Of a stretch of 64,000 nucleotides of DNA, positions 37,743 through 46,779 are shown in pieces. Numbering within the stretch: the stretch's first letter is position 1; every line of letters begins with the position of its first letter. The position numbers and the translations under genes were made by a program. The stretch comes from VXNJ01 sp965249595 (GTDB taxonomy: Bacteria > Chloroflexota > UBA11872 > VXNJ01), in the NCBI GenBank assembly GCA_965249595.1, contig OZ252242.1, positions 1,612,001-1,676,000 on the forward strand, read 5' to 3'. The notes beneath the pieces are model-generated. The model searched no databases. It worked only from the letters and a program-made list of their open reading frames with translations, and was not told the DNA's origin.

Positions 37743-40700
37743 GTGAAACTACGGAACAGGAAGACCTTGGTGACAAGTTGTAACATACCTACCCTCCCCG
37801 AGTTTGGCCTCGGCAAACCCAACCCCAGCCGGGGACGGGTCTTGCTCATCGCTGTTTTCTTCCTGACATTGGCGCTTGCCATTGCATCACCTAGTACGGC
37901 ACAGGCGCAGGCGCGGTGCGACGACAGCGTTGCCGTACCCGACCCTTCCGCCAATTCCGGCCTAATCGCCGATTGCGAAGCGTTGCTTGACGCCAAAGCA
38001 ACTCTTGACCCCGGCAATGTGTTGGACTGGAACGTCAACACGCCTATCACTGACTGGGAAGGCATCTCCGTCTCGCATGGCCGGGTCACTGGACTCACCG
38101 CCAATGGGAAAGGGCTTTCAGGTTCGATCCCGTCGGAGCTGGGCAACCTCACGGACCTGACGATTCTCAACCTCTCCGGCAATAAACTCGGCGGCGCCAT
38201 ACCTGCAGAGTTGGGCGACCTCACCAACCTGACGATCTTCTACCTTCACAACAACAAGCTCACCGGCCCAATTCCTGCGGAGCTGGGCAACCTCACCAAT
38301 CTGACCCGCTTCTACCTTCACACCAACGAACTCACGAGCTCGATCCCGGCGGAGCTGGGCGACCTCACCAACCTGACGATCCTCTATCTTTCCAACAACA
38401 AGCTCACCGGCCTCATCCCCACTGAGTTGGGCAACCTGACCGCATTGACGCTTCTCTATCTCAACGGCAACAAGCTCAGCGGTCCCATCCCCGCCGAGCT
38501 GGGCAACCTCACAGACCTGATCCACCTCTTTCTTCAGAGCAACAAGCTCACCGGCCCCATCCCTGCAGAGCTGGGCGACCTTACAGACCTGACGATTCTC
38601 AACCTCTCCGGCAATAAACTCGGCGGCGCCATACCTGCAGAGTTGGGCGACCTCACCAACCTGACGATCTTCTACCTTCACAACAACAAGCTCACCGGCC
38701 CAATTCCTGCGGAGCTGGGCAACCTCACCAATCTGACCCGCTTCTACCTTCACACCAACGAACTCACGAGCTCGATCCCGGCGGAGCTGGGCGACCTCAC
38801 CAACCTGACGATCCTCTTTCTTTCCAACAACAAGCTCACCGGCCTCATCCCCACTGAGTTGGGCAACCTGACCGCATTGACGCTTCTCTATCTCAACGGC
38901 AACAAGCTCAGCGGCCCCATCCCCGCCGAGCTGGGCAACCTCACAGACCTGATCCACCTCTATCTTCAGAGCAACAAGCTCACCGGCCCCATCCCTGCAG
39001 AGCTGGGCGACCTTACAGACCTGACGATCTTCTACCTTCACGACAACCAACTCACCGGCCCCGTCCCTGCGGAGCTGGCCGACCTCACCAACCTGACGAT
39101 CCTCTATCTTTCCAACAACAAGCTCACCGGCCCCGTCCCCGCTGAGTTGGGCAACCTCACCGCATTGACGCTTCTCTATCTCAACGGCAACGAGCTCAGC
39201 GGCCCCATCCCCCCCGAGCTGGGCAACCTCACCAATCTGACCCGCTTCTACCTTCACACCAACGAGCTCAGCGGCCCCATCCCCCCCAAGCTGGGCAACC
39301 TCACCAACCTGACGAGCCTCTATCTTTCCAACAACAAGCTCACCGGCCCCATCCCTGCTGAGTTGGGCAACCTCACCGCATTGACGCTTCTCTATCTCAA
39401 CGGCAACGAGCTCAGCGGCCCCATCCCCCCCGAGCTGGCCGACCTCACCAACCTGACCCACCTCTATCTTCAGAGCAACAAGCTCACCGGCCCCATCCCT
39501 GCAGAGCTGGGCGACCTCACCAACCTGACGATCCTCTATCTTTCCAACAACAAGCTCACCGGCCCCGTCCCTGCGGAGCTGGCCGACCTCACCAACCTGA
39601 CCCACCTCTATCTTCAGAGCAACAAGCTCACCGGCCCCATCCCCGCTGAGTTGGGCAACCTGACCGCATTGACGCTTCTCTATCTCAACGGCAACGAGCT
39701 CAGCGGCCCCATCCCCCCCGAGCTGGGCAACCTCACCAACCTGACGAGCCTCTATCTTTCCAACAACAAGCTCACCGGCCCCGTCCTCGCTGAGTTGGGC
39801 AACCTCACTGACCTGACGAGCCTCAACCTCGCCGACAACCAACTCACCGGTCTCATCCCCCCAGAGCTGGGCAACCTCACCGACCTGGCGCAGCTCAACC
39901 TCTCCGGCAACGAGCTCAGCGGCCCCATCCCTGCAGAGCTGGGCGACCTCACCAACCTGACGATCCTCTATCTTTCCAACAACAAGCTCACCGGCCCCGT
40001 CCCTGCGGAGCTGGCCGACCTCACCAACCTGACCCACCTCTATCTCAACGGCAACGAGCTCAGCGGCCCAATCCCAACTGAGCTGGGCAACCTCACCGAC
40101 CTGACGAGCTTCAACCTCGCCGACAACCAACTCACCGGCCCCATCCCTGCTGAGTTGGGCAACCTCACCGACCTGGCGCAGCTCTACCTCTCCGGCAACG
40201 AGCTCAGCGGCCCAATCCCCCCAGAGCTGGGCAACCTCACCGACCTGACGAGCCTCAACCTCGCCGACAACCAACTCACCGGTCTCATCCCCCCAGAGCT
40301 GGGCAACCTCACCGACCTGGCGCAGCTCTACCTCTCCGGCAACGAGCTGAGCGGCCCAATCCCCCCAGAGCTGGGCAACCTCACCGACCTGACGAGCCTC
40401 AACCTCGCCGACAACCAACTCACCGGTCTCATCCCCCCAGAGCTGGGCAACCTCACCGACCTGGCGCAGCTCAACCTCTCCGGCAACGAGCTGAGCGGCC
40501 CAATCCCCCCAGAGCTGGGCAACCTCACTGACCTGACGAGCCTCAACCTCGCCGACAACCAACTCACTGGTCTCATCCCCCCAGAGCTGGGCAACCTCAC
40601 CGACCTGGCGCAGCTCAACCTCTCCGGCAACGAGCTGAGCGGCCCAATCCCCCCAGAGCTGGGCAACCTCACCGACCTGGCGCAGCTCTACCTCTCCGGC

Positions 40701-42698
40701 AACGAGCTGAGCGGCCCAATCCCCCCAGAGCTGGGCAACCTCACCGACCTGACGAGCCTCAACCTCGCCGACAACCAACTCACCGGTCTCATCCCCCCAG
40801 AGCTGGGCAACCTCACCGACCTGGCGCAGCTCAACCTCTCCGGCAACGAGCTGAGCGGCCCAATCCCCCCAGAGCTGGGCAACCTCACTGACCTGACGAG
40901 CCTCAACCTCGCCGACAACCAACTCACCGGTCTCATCCCCCCAGAGCTGGGCAACCTCACCGACCTGGCGCAGCTCAACCTCTCCGGCAACGAGCTGAGC
41001 GGCCCAATCCCCCCAGAGCTGGGCAACCTCACTGACCTGACGAGCCTCAACCTCGCCGACAACCAACTCACTGGTCTCATCCCCCCAGAGCTGGGCAACC
41101 TCACCGACCTGGCGCAGCTCAACCTCTCCGGCAACGAGCTGAGCGGCCCAATCCCAACTGAGCTGGGCAACCTCACCGACCTGGCGCAGCTCTACCTCTC
41201 CGGCAACGAGCTGAGCGGCCCAATCCCCCCAGAGCTGGGCGACCTCACCGACCTGACGCAGCTCTACCTCTCCGGCAACGAGCTGAGCGGCCCAATCCCC
41301 CCAGAGCTGGGCAACCTCACCGACCTGGCGGTTCTCAATCTAGGCGGCAACAAACTCAGCGGCTCCATCCCCTCAGAGCTGGGTGACTTGAACGTCCTGA
41401 CGGAGGTCTACCTCAACGGCAACGAACTCACCGGCCCCATCCCACCAGAGTTGAGCAACCTCATCAAACTGTCGGTTCTCAATCTAGGCGGCAACCAACT
41501 CACCGGTCTCATCCCCCCAGAGCTGGGCAACCTCATCAAACTGTCGGTTCTCAATCTCCATTGCAACACGTTGACGGGCGCTGTCCCACCTGAATTGGGT
41601 AACGCTGCCTTCCTCACTACACTGACCATCGGTGGAAACCACTTCACCGAACCCCTGCCGGCTCTTGGCGGAGTCACGGTTACCTCGACCGATGAAACGT
41701 GCGGCAGCGCATTCAACGCCAGTCCCACCTTCAGTGAAAGTGGCCCTGCTACCCGGATCGTTGTCGAGAACTGGAACACCAACCACGACATCGGAAACCC
41801 CGTCGAAGCGACCGATGCCGACAACGACTCACTCATCTATTCTCTCTTGGGGAATGACGCGGCATCCTTCGGAATCGACTCGTCGACCGGGCAGCTGAAG
41901 AAAAAGGCTGCACTGGACAGGGCGACGAAGGACTCCTATTCGGTGACCGTGAGGGCCGATGACTCCTACGGTGGTTCCGCCATCATTTCGGTCACCATCA
42001 GCGTTATCGCCTTACCCTCCGAGCCCATCATCGGCACGATCACAATAGGGAATGAAGAATTGACGGTGCCGTGGAGCGCGCCCACCAGAGACAGCGGCTC
42101 TGCGATCATCGCCTACGACCTGCGATACCGGCCCAGCGGAGGCGCGGAGTGGGAGTTAGTGGACGACGCCTGGACTCGAGGGACCGGAACGCCGCCTTTC
42201 AGATACAAGATACGGTCGCTCACTAACGGTACTGTGTACGAGGTGCAGGTACGAGCGGTGAACGGTGTCGCGCAAGGCCCATGGTCCTCTACGGAGGCAG
42301 GGACGCCTGTTGCTGTGGCGGAACCAGCCGTGAACCCCAGGCCCCCGGAGACGGACAAAGGAGGGGCACAGCTTTCGGCCCTAGCAGTGGCGCTGATGGT
42401 TATTGGAGGGTTGGCGATCGGAGCAATCGCTGGAGGCATCGTAGTAGCTGGGGTATACCGTCGATGGGGCTGGACGAGCTTCTTATGGGGGGCCGACAGT
42501 CCCCCAGCAGTGATCGCCCGGGGCGTAGCCACGGCAGTGCGTTGGCTGAATAGTTCGCTCACATCCATAGCCCGCACCGTAGCTACAGCCGTGCGGACAG
42601 CGGTGCGATGGGCGTTGGATAGTGCGCTCACATCCATAGCTCACGACGTGGCAACCGTAGTCCGAGGTGTGGTGCGAATGGTGAGGCGAAACCACTAG
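37743..42698 (+). CDS. giant plant-type LRR surface protein with C-terminal membrane anchor
   Basis: 1,651 residues. The N-terminus has a signal-like hydrophobic stretch RVLLIAVFFLTLALAIA ending near AQAQA. A cap resembling plant LRRNT (DCEALLDAKATLDPGN..LDW) leads into about 48 LRRs of 24 residues with the consensus LTGxIPPELGNLTDLxxLxL, residues about 125-1300. Then come a cadherin-like domain (NDSLIYSLLGNDAASFGID), an Fn3 domain (YEVQVRAVNGVAQGPWS), a membrane helix (ALAVALMVIGGLAIGAIAGG) and a cytoplasmic tail of about 75 residues with three basic amphipathic IARxVATAVR-type repeats. The start shown is GTG at 37743; TTG/GTG codons at 37767-37770 preceded by AGGAAG are alternatives. It begins 30 bp after the giant Fn3 gene, so the two probably form an operon. 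Ligand unknown. Confidence 0.88.
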   Translation: MKLRNRKTLVTSCNIPTLPEFGLGKPNPSRGRVLLIAVFFLTLALAIASPSTAQAQARCDDSVAVPDPSANSGLIADCEALLDAKATLDPGNVLDWNVNTPITDWEGISVSHGRVTGLTANGKGLSGSIPSELGNLTDLTILNLSGNKLGGAIPAELGDLTNLTIFYLHNNKLTGPIPAELGNLTNLTRFYLHTNELTSSIPAELGDLTNLTILYLSNNKLTGLIPTELGNLTALTLLYLNGNKLSGPIPAELGNLTDLIHLFLQSNKLTGPIPAELGDLTDLTILNLSGNKLGGAIPAELGDLTNLTIFYLHNNKLTGPIPAELGNLTNLTRFYLHTNELTSSIPAELGDLTNLTILFLSNNKLTGLIPTELGNLTALTLLYLNGNKLSGPIPAELGNLTDLIHLYLQSNKLTGPIPAELGDLTDLTIFYLHDNQLTGPVPAELADLTNLTILYLSNNKLTGPVPAELGNLTALTLLYLNGNELSGPIPPELGNLTNLTRFYLHTNELSGPIPPKLGNLTNLTSLYLSNNKLTGPIPAELGNLTALTLLYLNGNELSGPIPPELADLTNLTHLYLQSNKLTGPIPAELGDLTNLTILYLSNNKLTGPVPAELADLTNLTHLYLQSNKLTGPIPAELGNLTALTLLYLNGNELSGPIPPELGNLTNLTSLYLSNNKLTGPVLAELGNLTDLTSLNLADNQLTGLIPPELGNLTDLAQLNLSGNELSGPIPAELGDLTNLTILYLSNNKLTGPVPAELADLTNLTHLYLNGNELSGPIPTELGNLTDLTSFNLADNQLTGPIPAELGNLTDLAQLYLSGNELSGPIPPELGNLTDLTSLNLADNQLTGLIPPELGNLTDLAQLYLSGNELSGPIPPELGNLTDLTSLNLADNQLTGLIPPELGNLTDLAQLNLSGNELSGPIPPELGNLTDLTSLNLADNQLTGLIPPELGNLTDLAQLNLSGNELSGPIPPELGNLTDLAQLYLSGNELSGPIPPELGNLTDLTSLNLADNQLTGLIPPELGNLTDLAQLNLSGNELSGPIPPELGNLTDLTSLNLADNQLTGLIPPELGNLTDLAQLNLSGNELSGPIPPELGNLTDLTSLNLADNQLTGLIPPELGNLTDLAQLNLSGNELSGPIPTELGNLTDLAQLYLSGNELSGPIPPELGDLTDLTQLYLSGNELSGPIPPELGNLTDLAVLNLGGNKLSGSIPSELGDLNVLTEVYLNGNELTGPIPPELSNLIKLSVLNLGGNQLTGLIPPELGNLIKLSVLNLHCNTLTGAVPPELGNAAFLTTLTIGGNHFTEPLPALGGVTVTSTDETCGSAFNASPTFSESGPATRIVVENWNTNHDIGNPVEATDADNDSLIYSLLGNDAASFGIDSSTGQLKKKAALDRATKDSYSVTVRADDSYGGSAIISVTISVIALPSEPIIGTITIGNEELTVPWSAPTRDSGSAIIAYDLRYRPSGGAEWELVDDAWTRGTGTPPFRYKIRSLTNGTVYEVQVRAVNGVAQGPWSSTEAGTPVAVAEPAVNPRPPETDKGGAQLSALAVALMVIGGLAIGAIAGGIVVAGVYRRWGWTSFLWGADSPPAVIARGVATAVRWLNSSLTSIARTVATAVRTAVRWALDSALTSIAHDVATVVRGVVRMVRRNH
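38118..41640 (+). repeat. 72-bp LRR-encoding DNA repeats with recent block duplications
   Basis: The LRR region consists of 72-bp units nearly identical at DNA level. A 432-bp block (six units) at 38156-38587 is repeated almost exactly at 38588-39019. From about 40,190 to 41,150 a 144-bp two-unit block (alternating LNLADNQLTGLIPPELGN and LNLSGNELSGPIPPELGN) is repeated many times. This shows recent unequal exchange or slippage; unit number in the assembly should be treated with care. Confidence 0.9.
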
Positions 42699-42987
42699 AG
42701 GCACGATTGGCGTTAGGAGCCTTGAGCTGAATGGACGTGGCTCCCACGCCCTGCCGGTGTCCAGGACAGCCCCGTGCTGGCATGTAAGTCGGATAGTCAG
42801 TTCCCTTGGGTCTGCTGCAATCCGTGGGGATTGCCTTGGAGCGGCACGGGGCACTCCCAGAGCAATGTGGCTCCCGGGATGCAGACACTTATGAGGTTAC
42901 CCCCAGCCATGACGCTGGCGGGAGCACGCCTCGCCCGGGGTTCAAATCGCCACCGTCAGCTGAAGAGTTTGTAGTACGATACACGAG

Positions 42988-43302
42988 TCACGTCCCGTCA
43001 AGTGGTGTAAGAGTGCGTCATCCTGTTGATGCTGTTTAGGCGGCAGTCGCATCGGCGAGATCGGCCTCCGGAAGGGCTTCGTTCAGGGTCAGAATGGCGG
43101 GGGTGAGATATCGACGGCCGACGGCCCATTCGTCGTGCTGCTCAGCCAGGACGGTGCCGACCAGGCGACGCACGGCTGGCCGGTTAGGGAAGATGCCCAC
43201 CATATCGGTGCGGCGTCTGATCTCCTTGTTGAGACGCTCCAGAGGGTTGTTAGACCAGATCTTCCTCCAGTGGAGGGCAGGGAAGACTGGAGAAGGCCCA
43301 GG
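42988..43302 (-). mobile_element. IS256-family fragment interrupted by the right IS copy
   Basis: The end near 42988-43015 (CGTCCCGTCAAGTGGTGTAA) resembles the terminal sequence of the intact IS256-family element at 44755 (TGTCCCGCCACGTGGTGTAA). The adjacent coding fragment is the transposase C-terminus; the rest is missing beyond 43302, where the right IS copy begins. Confidence 0.75.
43036..43300 (-). pseudogene. IS256-family transposase, C-terminal fragment
   Basis: The minus-strand frame reads FPALHWRKIWSNNPLERLNK, EIRRRTDMVGIFPNRPAVRR, LVGTVLAEQHDEWAVGRRYL, and ends ADLADATAA at a TAA. This is the last 85 or so residues of a Mutator/IS256 transposase, including the catalytic glutamate in NPLERLN. 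It is related to, but clearly different from, the intact transposase at 44889, so it is a separate older element. Confidence 0.85.
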
Positions 43303-44754
43303 TGATCAACGACTTTTAGATTTGCCGGTCCCGTTGCCTCACCAAAAAATGTAACCGAAATTTGGGACCGTTTATTTGACTCCGATTGGCGCGATTTCAC
43401 GTACGATTTCGGTATCGTCGACAGCACCATCACGGCCGTTTACGACCCCGTAAACGAGCTCTTTAGCCATCACCGACCGCCATTGCTTCAGCCGGCGCTG
43501 CAAGGTCCGCAGCTGCTTTGGACCGACAGCGTCGGGATGGTTGCGCATCAATACTTCTAGGATCCCGGTGCCGCTGGCGTCGGGATGATCCTGCAGGTAG
43601 CTAAGCACCTCGGGCCATATGTGCTCTAGGGGATCTCTACGCGTCCGCCACCAGATGCGGCGCTTTCGTTTTGGCCGCCGCGCGGGATTGGCTTCACCTT
43701 TGCGCCACAGATGAGAGAGCTTGGCCAGGAACTGTGATAGATCATCCCTTTGCACCTTGCTTCTTTCCTCGGGCGATGCCAGGGTGGCCAGGGCCGACTG
43801 GGCCGCTCTGATCTCGCTAAGGAGCAAGAGCGGATCCAGTTGCAAGCGCGTAGCGCGCAACCCCTCCTTGACCTTTTCGGCAACGGCGGGATGATCGAGC
43901 AGTCGCTGGCAGGGAGTTAGCGGACGGTCGTAGCGCTTTTGGGTCCTGGCCCCATAGCGCTGCTTGGAGATCAGCTTGAAAGACGGCTGGAAGAAATTGG
44001 TGTAGAGACCAACTAAGGCAAAGAGCCGGGCCAGGGTCTGCCCGGCGATGAATCCGGCAAAGCGTTCATAGCCGGCAAAGCGCCTGATTACGGCGCCGTT
44101 CTTCTGCTCGATGAAGGCCTGGTCATTGGAGCGATACGCCCGCGAACGGGTGAACTCGATTTCACGCTGCCGGCAGTAATCGATAAGAGTCTGCGAGATG
44201 AAGGCGCTGTCGTTATCCGAGTCAATGCCGAGCACTGGAATCGGCAACCGCCCGCCTATAACCTCAAGCGCCTCGGTCACAAGCGTCTGCTCGCGGGCCA
44301 GCAGCGGAACCGCCTCCACCCAGCCCGAGGCAACATCGGTAACTGATAGCGACTGGATGAAGCTCCCGGCCATGTTGCCACCACAGTGGGCCACCAGGTC
44401 TATTTCCAGATAACCGGGATCGGGGCCATGCCAATCGGCAAACGTCCGGATCGGGACCATCTTGTGATGACGGTTGCGGCGGCGGGGATTACGCCGTCGA
44501 CTGCTGCCGGCGGTCTTGCGGACTGGTTTGAGCATCCGATCGATCGATGCCGGGCTGATTGAGAGCAGCTTGCTGCGTACATCCAGATCGAGCTGTAGGT
44601 GGCCATGCCCTTCCAGTGATTCGATCAGGCTGGGCAATATCGCTTGCAACCGTTTGCCGCAGACCCGATCGGCCGCTTCCCAGAGGACGATCAGAGACTC
44701 CTTGACGGCTTCATCGTAAATGCGGTTTGAGGACTTGGTGGGCGGTGCCGGATC

Positions 44755-46466
44755 GATCGTGTCCCGCCACGTGGTGTAAAAGCTCCAGCTTGCTGACGAT
44801 TTAGCGCCAGCAGCGCACGGTAAATGAAAGGGCCACCGTGCGCTCCTCAAAATGAAGACACTTCACCTTCTTCATCGAGGAACCATCGATGGCCCAAGAT
44901 CATTATGCTGCCCTTTTCACCAAGCTGTCCGAGGAGGGCTTTGACAGCCGCGAGTTCGTCCGCCGACTCGTCGAGCGCGGCCTCCAGGATTTAATCGACG
45001 CCGGGGTAGCCGCCCACATCGGGGCGGACCCCCACGAGCGCACGCCAGGACGCACGAACCGCCGCAACGGCAAGCGCCCGCGCACCCTGACCACCCAGGC
45101 CGGCGACATCGCGATCGACCTGCCCAAGCTGCGCGAGGGCAGCTGGTTCCCGGAGTTCTTAGAACCCCGCCGGCGGGTCGATCAGGCCCTGTACGCGGTG
45201 GTGATGACCGCCTACATCAGCGGGACTTCCACCCGCAAGGTGGACCGGCTAGTCAGGGCCCTGGGCTCGGGACACGGCATCTCCAAGTCCGAGGTGTCCA
45301 GGATCTGCAAGCGCATCGACCAGCAGGTAAAGGCCTTCCGGGAACGCGACCTGGGACTTGCCAACTACCCCTACCTGTACCTGGACGCCACCTACGTGAA
45401 GGCCCGCCACCGCCACCAGGTCCGCTCGCGGGCGCTGGCGGTGGCCATCGGAGTCACCGGCGACGGCCGCCGCGAGGTGCTGGGCTTTGCCGTCGGCGAC
45501 GGCGAGGACCTGCCCTTCTGGGAGGATTTCCTCAGCTCACTGGCGGATCGGGGTCTTACGGGAGTGAAGCTGGTGATCTCGGACGCCCACTCGTCCATCA
45601 AGGCCGCGGTGCAGACCCGGCTGCCGGGCGCGGCCTGGCAGGCCTGCCGGATCCACTTTGGCCGCAACATCGCCCGGCGGGCCGGCAGCCGGCCGAACCA
45701 GCGCCTGGCGATGGCCGCCTTCTCCACCATCTACAACCAGGCCGACCGCGAAATGGCGGTAGCCCACTACCACTACTTCGCCGCGGCGATGGAGAAGCTC
45801 GCCCCGCGCCTGGGGGATTACGTCGACGACAGAGAGGTGGAGCTGACCGCCTACGCCGATTTCCCGCCGGTGCACTGGCGCAAGATCTGGTCCACCAATC
45901 CCCTGGAGCGCCTCATGGCCGAGATCAAGCGGCGCAGCCGGGTGGTGCAGATCTTCCCGAATGACGAATCGGTCGCGCGCCTGGCGGGGGCGATCCTGTG
46001 CGAGCAGAACGACGAATGGATCGCCTCCGAGCGCCGCTACATGTCCCAGGAGTCGATGCGGCAGATCGGGAAGGTGGTGGCCCACCGTGACGATATCGAC
46101 GGGCAGACCGGGCAGCTGGTGGCGGCGCCCAGGGACTGGGCCCTGCAAAGAGCCAAAGAGATCTACATGTAGACGGCCGGCGGCGGGATGAGCGGTCCGC
46201 CGTCTCCCGGAAGGGCTGCGCGCCCGAGGGTCCCCGGGATCGGTGCGCCCTGCGATCCCGTTTGGCGATGCGGCACGAAGCACAATTGGGCTGCGGCCGC
46301 ACTGCCGCACGAAAACACATCCACTCAGAAGGATCAGCGCCCCCGGAGAGTCTCCTACAACAACTGCCGGCCCTTGCCGGCAGCATCGGCCTCGAGGCTG
46401 ATGCTGCCGCACCCCATCAAAGTAGAGGGAGCCGGACTTACTTACACCTACCGAGGGGACACGACC
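44755..46466 (+). mobile_element. intact IS256-family element nested in the right IS copy
   Basis: It is bounded by an 8-bp direct duplication GCCGGATC (44747-44754 and 46467-46474). Terminal inverted repeats: GATCGTGTCCCGCC..GGTGTAA at the left and, as complement of the right end, GGTCGTGTCCCCTC..GGTGTAA. Length 1,712 bp with one transposase gene. The perfect duplication and intact gene mean it is the youngest insertion in the stack. Confidence 0.9.
44889..46172 (+). CDS. IS256-family (Mutator-type) transposase
   Basis: A 427-residue DDE transposase, complete. The N-terminal part reads EFVRRLVERGLQDLIDAGVA and IGADPHERTPGRTNRRNGKR, followed by the conserved IDLPKLREGSWFPEFLEPR. The catalytic residues are in LYLDATYVKAR (first D), LVISDAHSSIKA (second D) and the downstream helix with WSTNPLERLMAEIKRR (E). 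The C/H region is QACRIHFGRNI. It catalyses copy-paste insertion with 8-9-bp duplications, consistent with the 8 bp seen. Confidence 0.93.
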   Translation: MAQDHYAALFTKLSEEGFDSREFVRRLVERGLQDLIDAGVAAHIGADPHERTPGRTNRRNGKRPRTLTTQAGDIAIDLPKLREGSWFPEFLEPRRRVDQALYAVVMTAYISGTSTRKVDRLVRALGSGHGISKSEVSRICKRIDQQVKAFRERDLGLANYPYLYLDATYVKARHRHQVRSRALAVAIGVTGDGRREVLGFAVGDGEDLPFWEDFLSSLADRGLTGVKLVISDAHSSIKAAVQTRLPGAAWQACRIHFGRNIARRAGSRPNQRLAMAAFSTIYNQADREMAVAHYHYFAAAMEKLAPRLGDYVDDREVELTAYADFPPVHWRKIWSTNPLERLMAEIKRRSRVVQIFPNDESVARLAGAILCEQNDEWIASERRYMSQESMRQIGKVVAHRDDIDGQTGQLVAAPRDWALQRAKEIYM

Positions 46467-46779
46467 GCCGGATCAGAACTTGCAGCATTGCCCAGAATTC
46501 GGGTTGCGTATTTGCGGTTGTAGCCGCTAAGGGCTACGAATTCGTCCAGGATCGCGCCCTTCTCGCTCTTGGACGCCCTCGCGTAGCGGCCCCTTAAAGC
46601 TGCTAGCAGCTCCTTCCGCACCGCCCGGCTCAGCTTCTTGCCTGCCATCGGTTGCCTCCCTATGGATTTGGGTTACAAATCTAGTGAGGCAACGGCCCTG
46701 TTTGGGTTACAAAAACAGTGAGTCAATGCGCCGGCAAAAGTAGTTGTCGTCTACCGGCAAAACTGGGTGCCGCTGTTCA

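Larger units (their letters stand above)
43372..46648 (-). pseudogene. IS transposase of the right copy, split by the nested IS256 element
   Basis: The N-terminal piece (46648 down to about 46475) encodes the first 58-60 residues, MAGKKLSRAVRKELLAALRG and on to NAASSDP; the remaining piece (about 44754 down to 43372) encodes APPTKSSNRIYDEAVK to the end with D, D, E all present. The two pieces are identical to the intact copy at 24404 as far as I can compare. Only the left copy can supply functional transposase. Confidence 0.87.
24335..46779. mobile_element. 22.4-kb composite transposon bounded by two direct copies of a DD35E IS
   Basis: Both ends are copies of the same IS in the same orientation (24335-26091 and 43303-46779, the latter interrupted). 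The outer flanks are the identical pentamer ACGGG (24330-24334 and 46780-46784), and the flanking sequence is the two halves of one DUF4268 gene. The inner flanks of the two IS copies (GCCCA and CCAGG) do not match, as expected if the copies were inserted independently around the cargo and then moved as a unit. Inside are a truncated DUF4143 gene, a short FG-GAP gene, the giant Fn3/FG-GAP gene, the LRR gene, an IS256 fragment and a nested IS256-family element. I know of no name for it. Confidence 0.87.
43303..46779 (-). mobile_element. right IS copy, interrupted by an IS256-family element
   Basis: The same IS as at 24335, in the same orientation and practically identical in the shared sequence, which points to recent duplication. 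It is split at 44754/46467 by a 1,712-bp IS256-family element. Right flank: 5' part of the DUF4268 gene; left flank: IS256 transposase fragment. Confidence 0.87.

Noticed and set aside
38118..41066. 982-codon minus-strand open frame (GEVAQLWGDxxxELVVGEVEARQV repeats)
   Set aside because: It is the antisense of the 72-bp LRR repeats; lack of stops in one repeat unit keeps the whole array open. No start signal and no family resemblance.
38118..41640. regular repeats as a possible CRISPR array
   Set aside because: The 72-bp units are contiguous, in frame and code for LRRs; there are no unique spacers and no cas genes.
42925..42965. GGGTTCAAATC resembling a tRNA T-loop
   Set aside because: The flanking bases do not form a T-stem and no acceptor, D or anticodon arms can be drawn on either strand.
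26092..43302. inner flanks of the two IS copies as a target duplication
   Set aside because: With ends defined as TGATCA...TGTTCA the inner pentamers are GCCCA and CCAGG. They match only if the element boundary is shifted, which then breaks the outer ACGGG duplication, so independent insertions are preferred over a circle-integration model.
45537..46412. 291-codon minus-strand frame opposite the IS256 transposase
   Set aside because: Antisense to a well-supported transposase gene; no domain.
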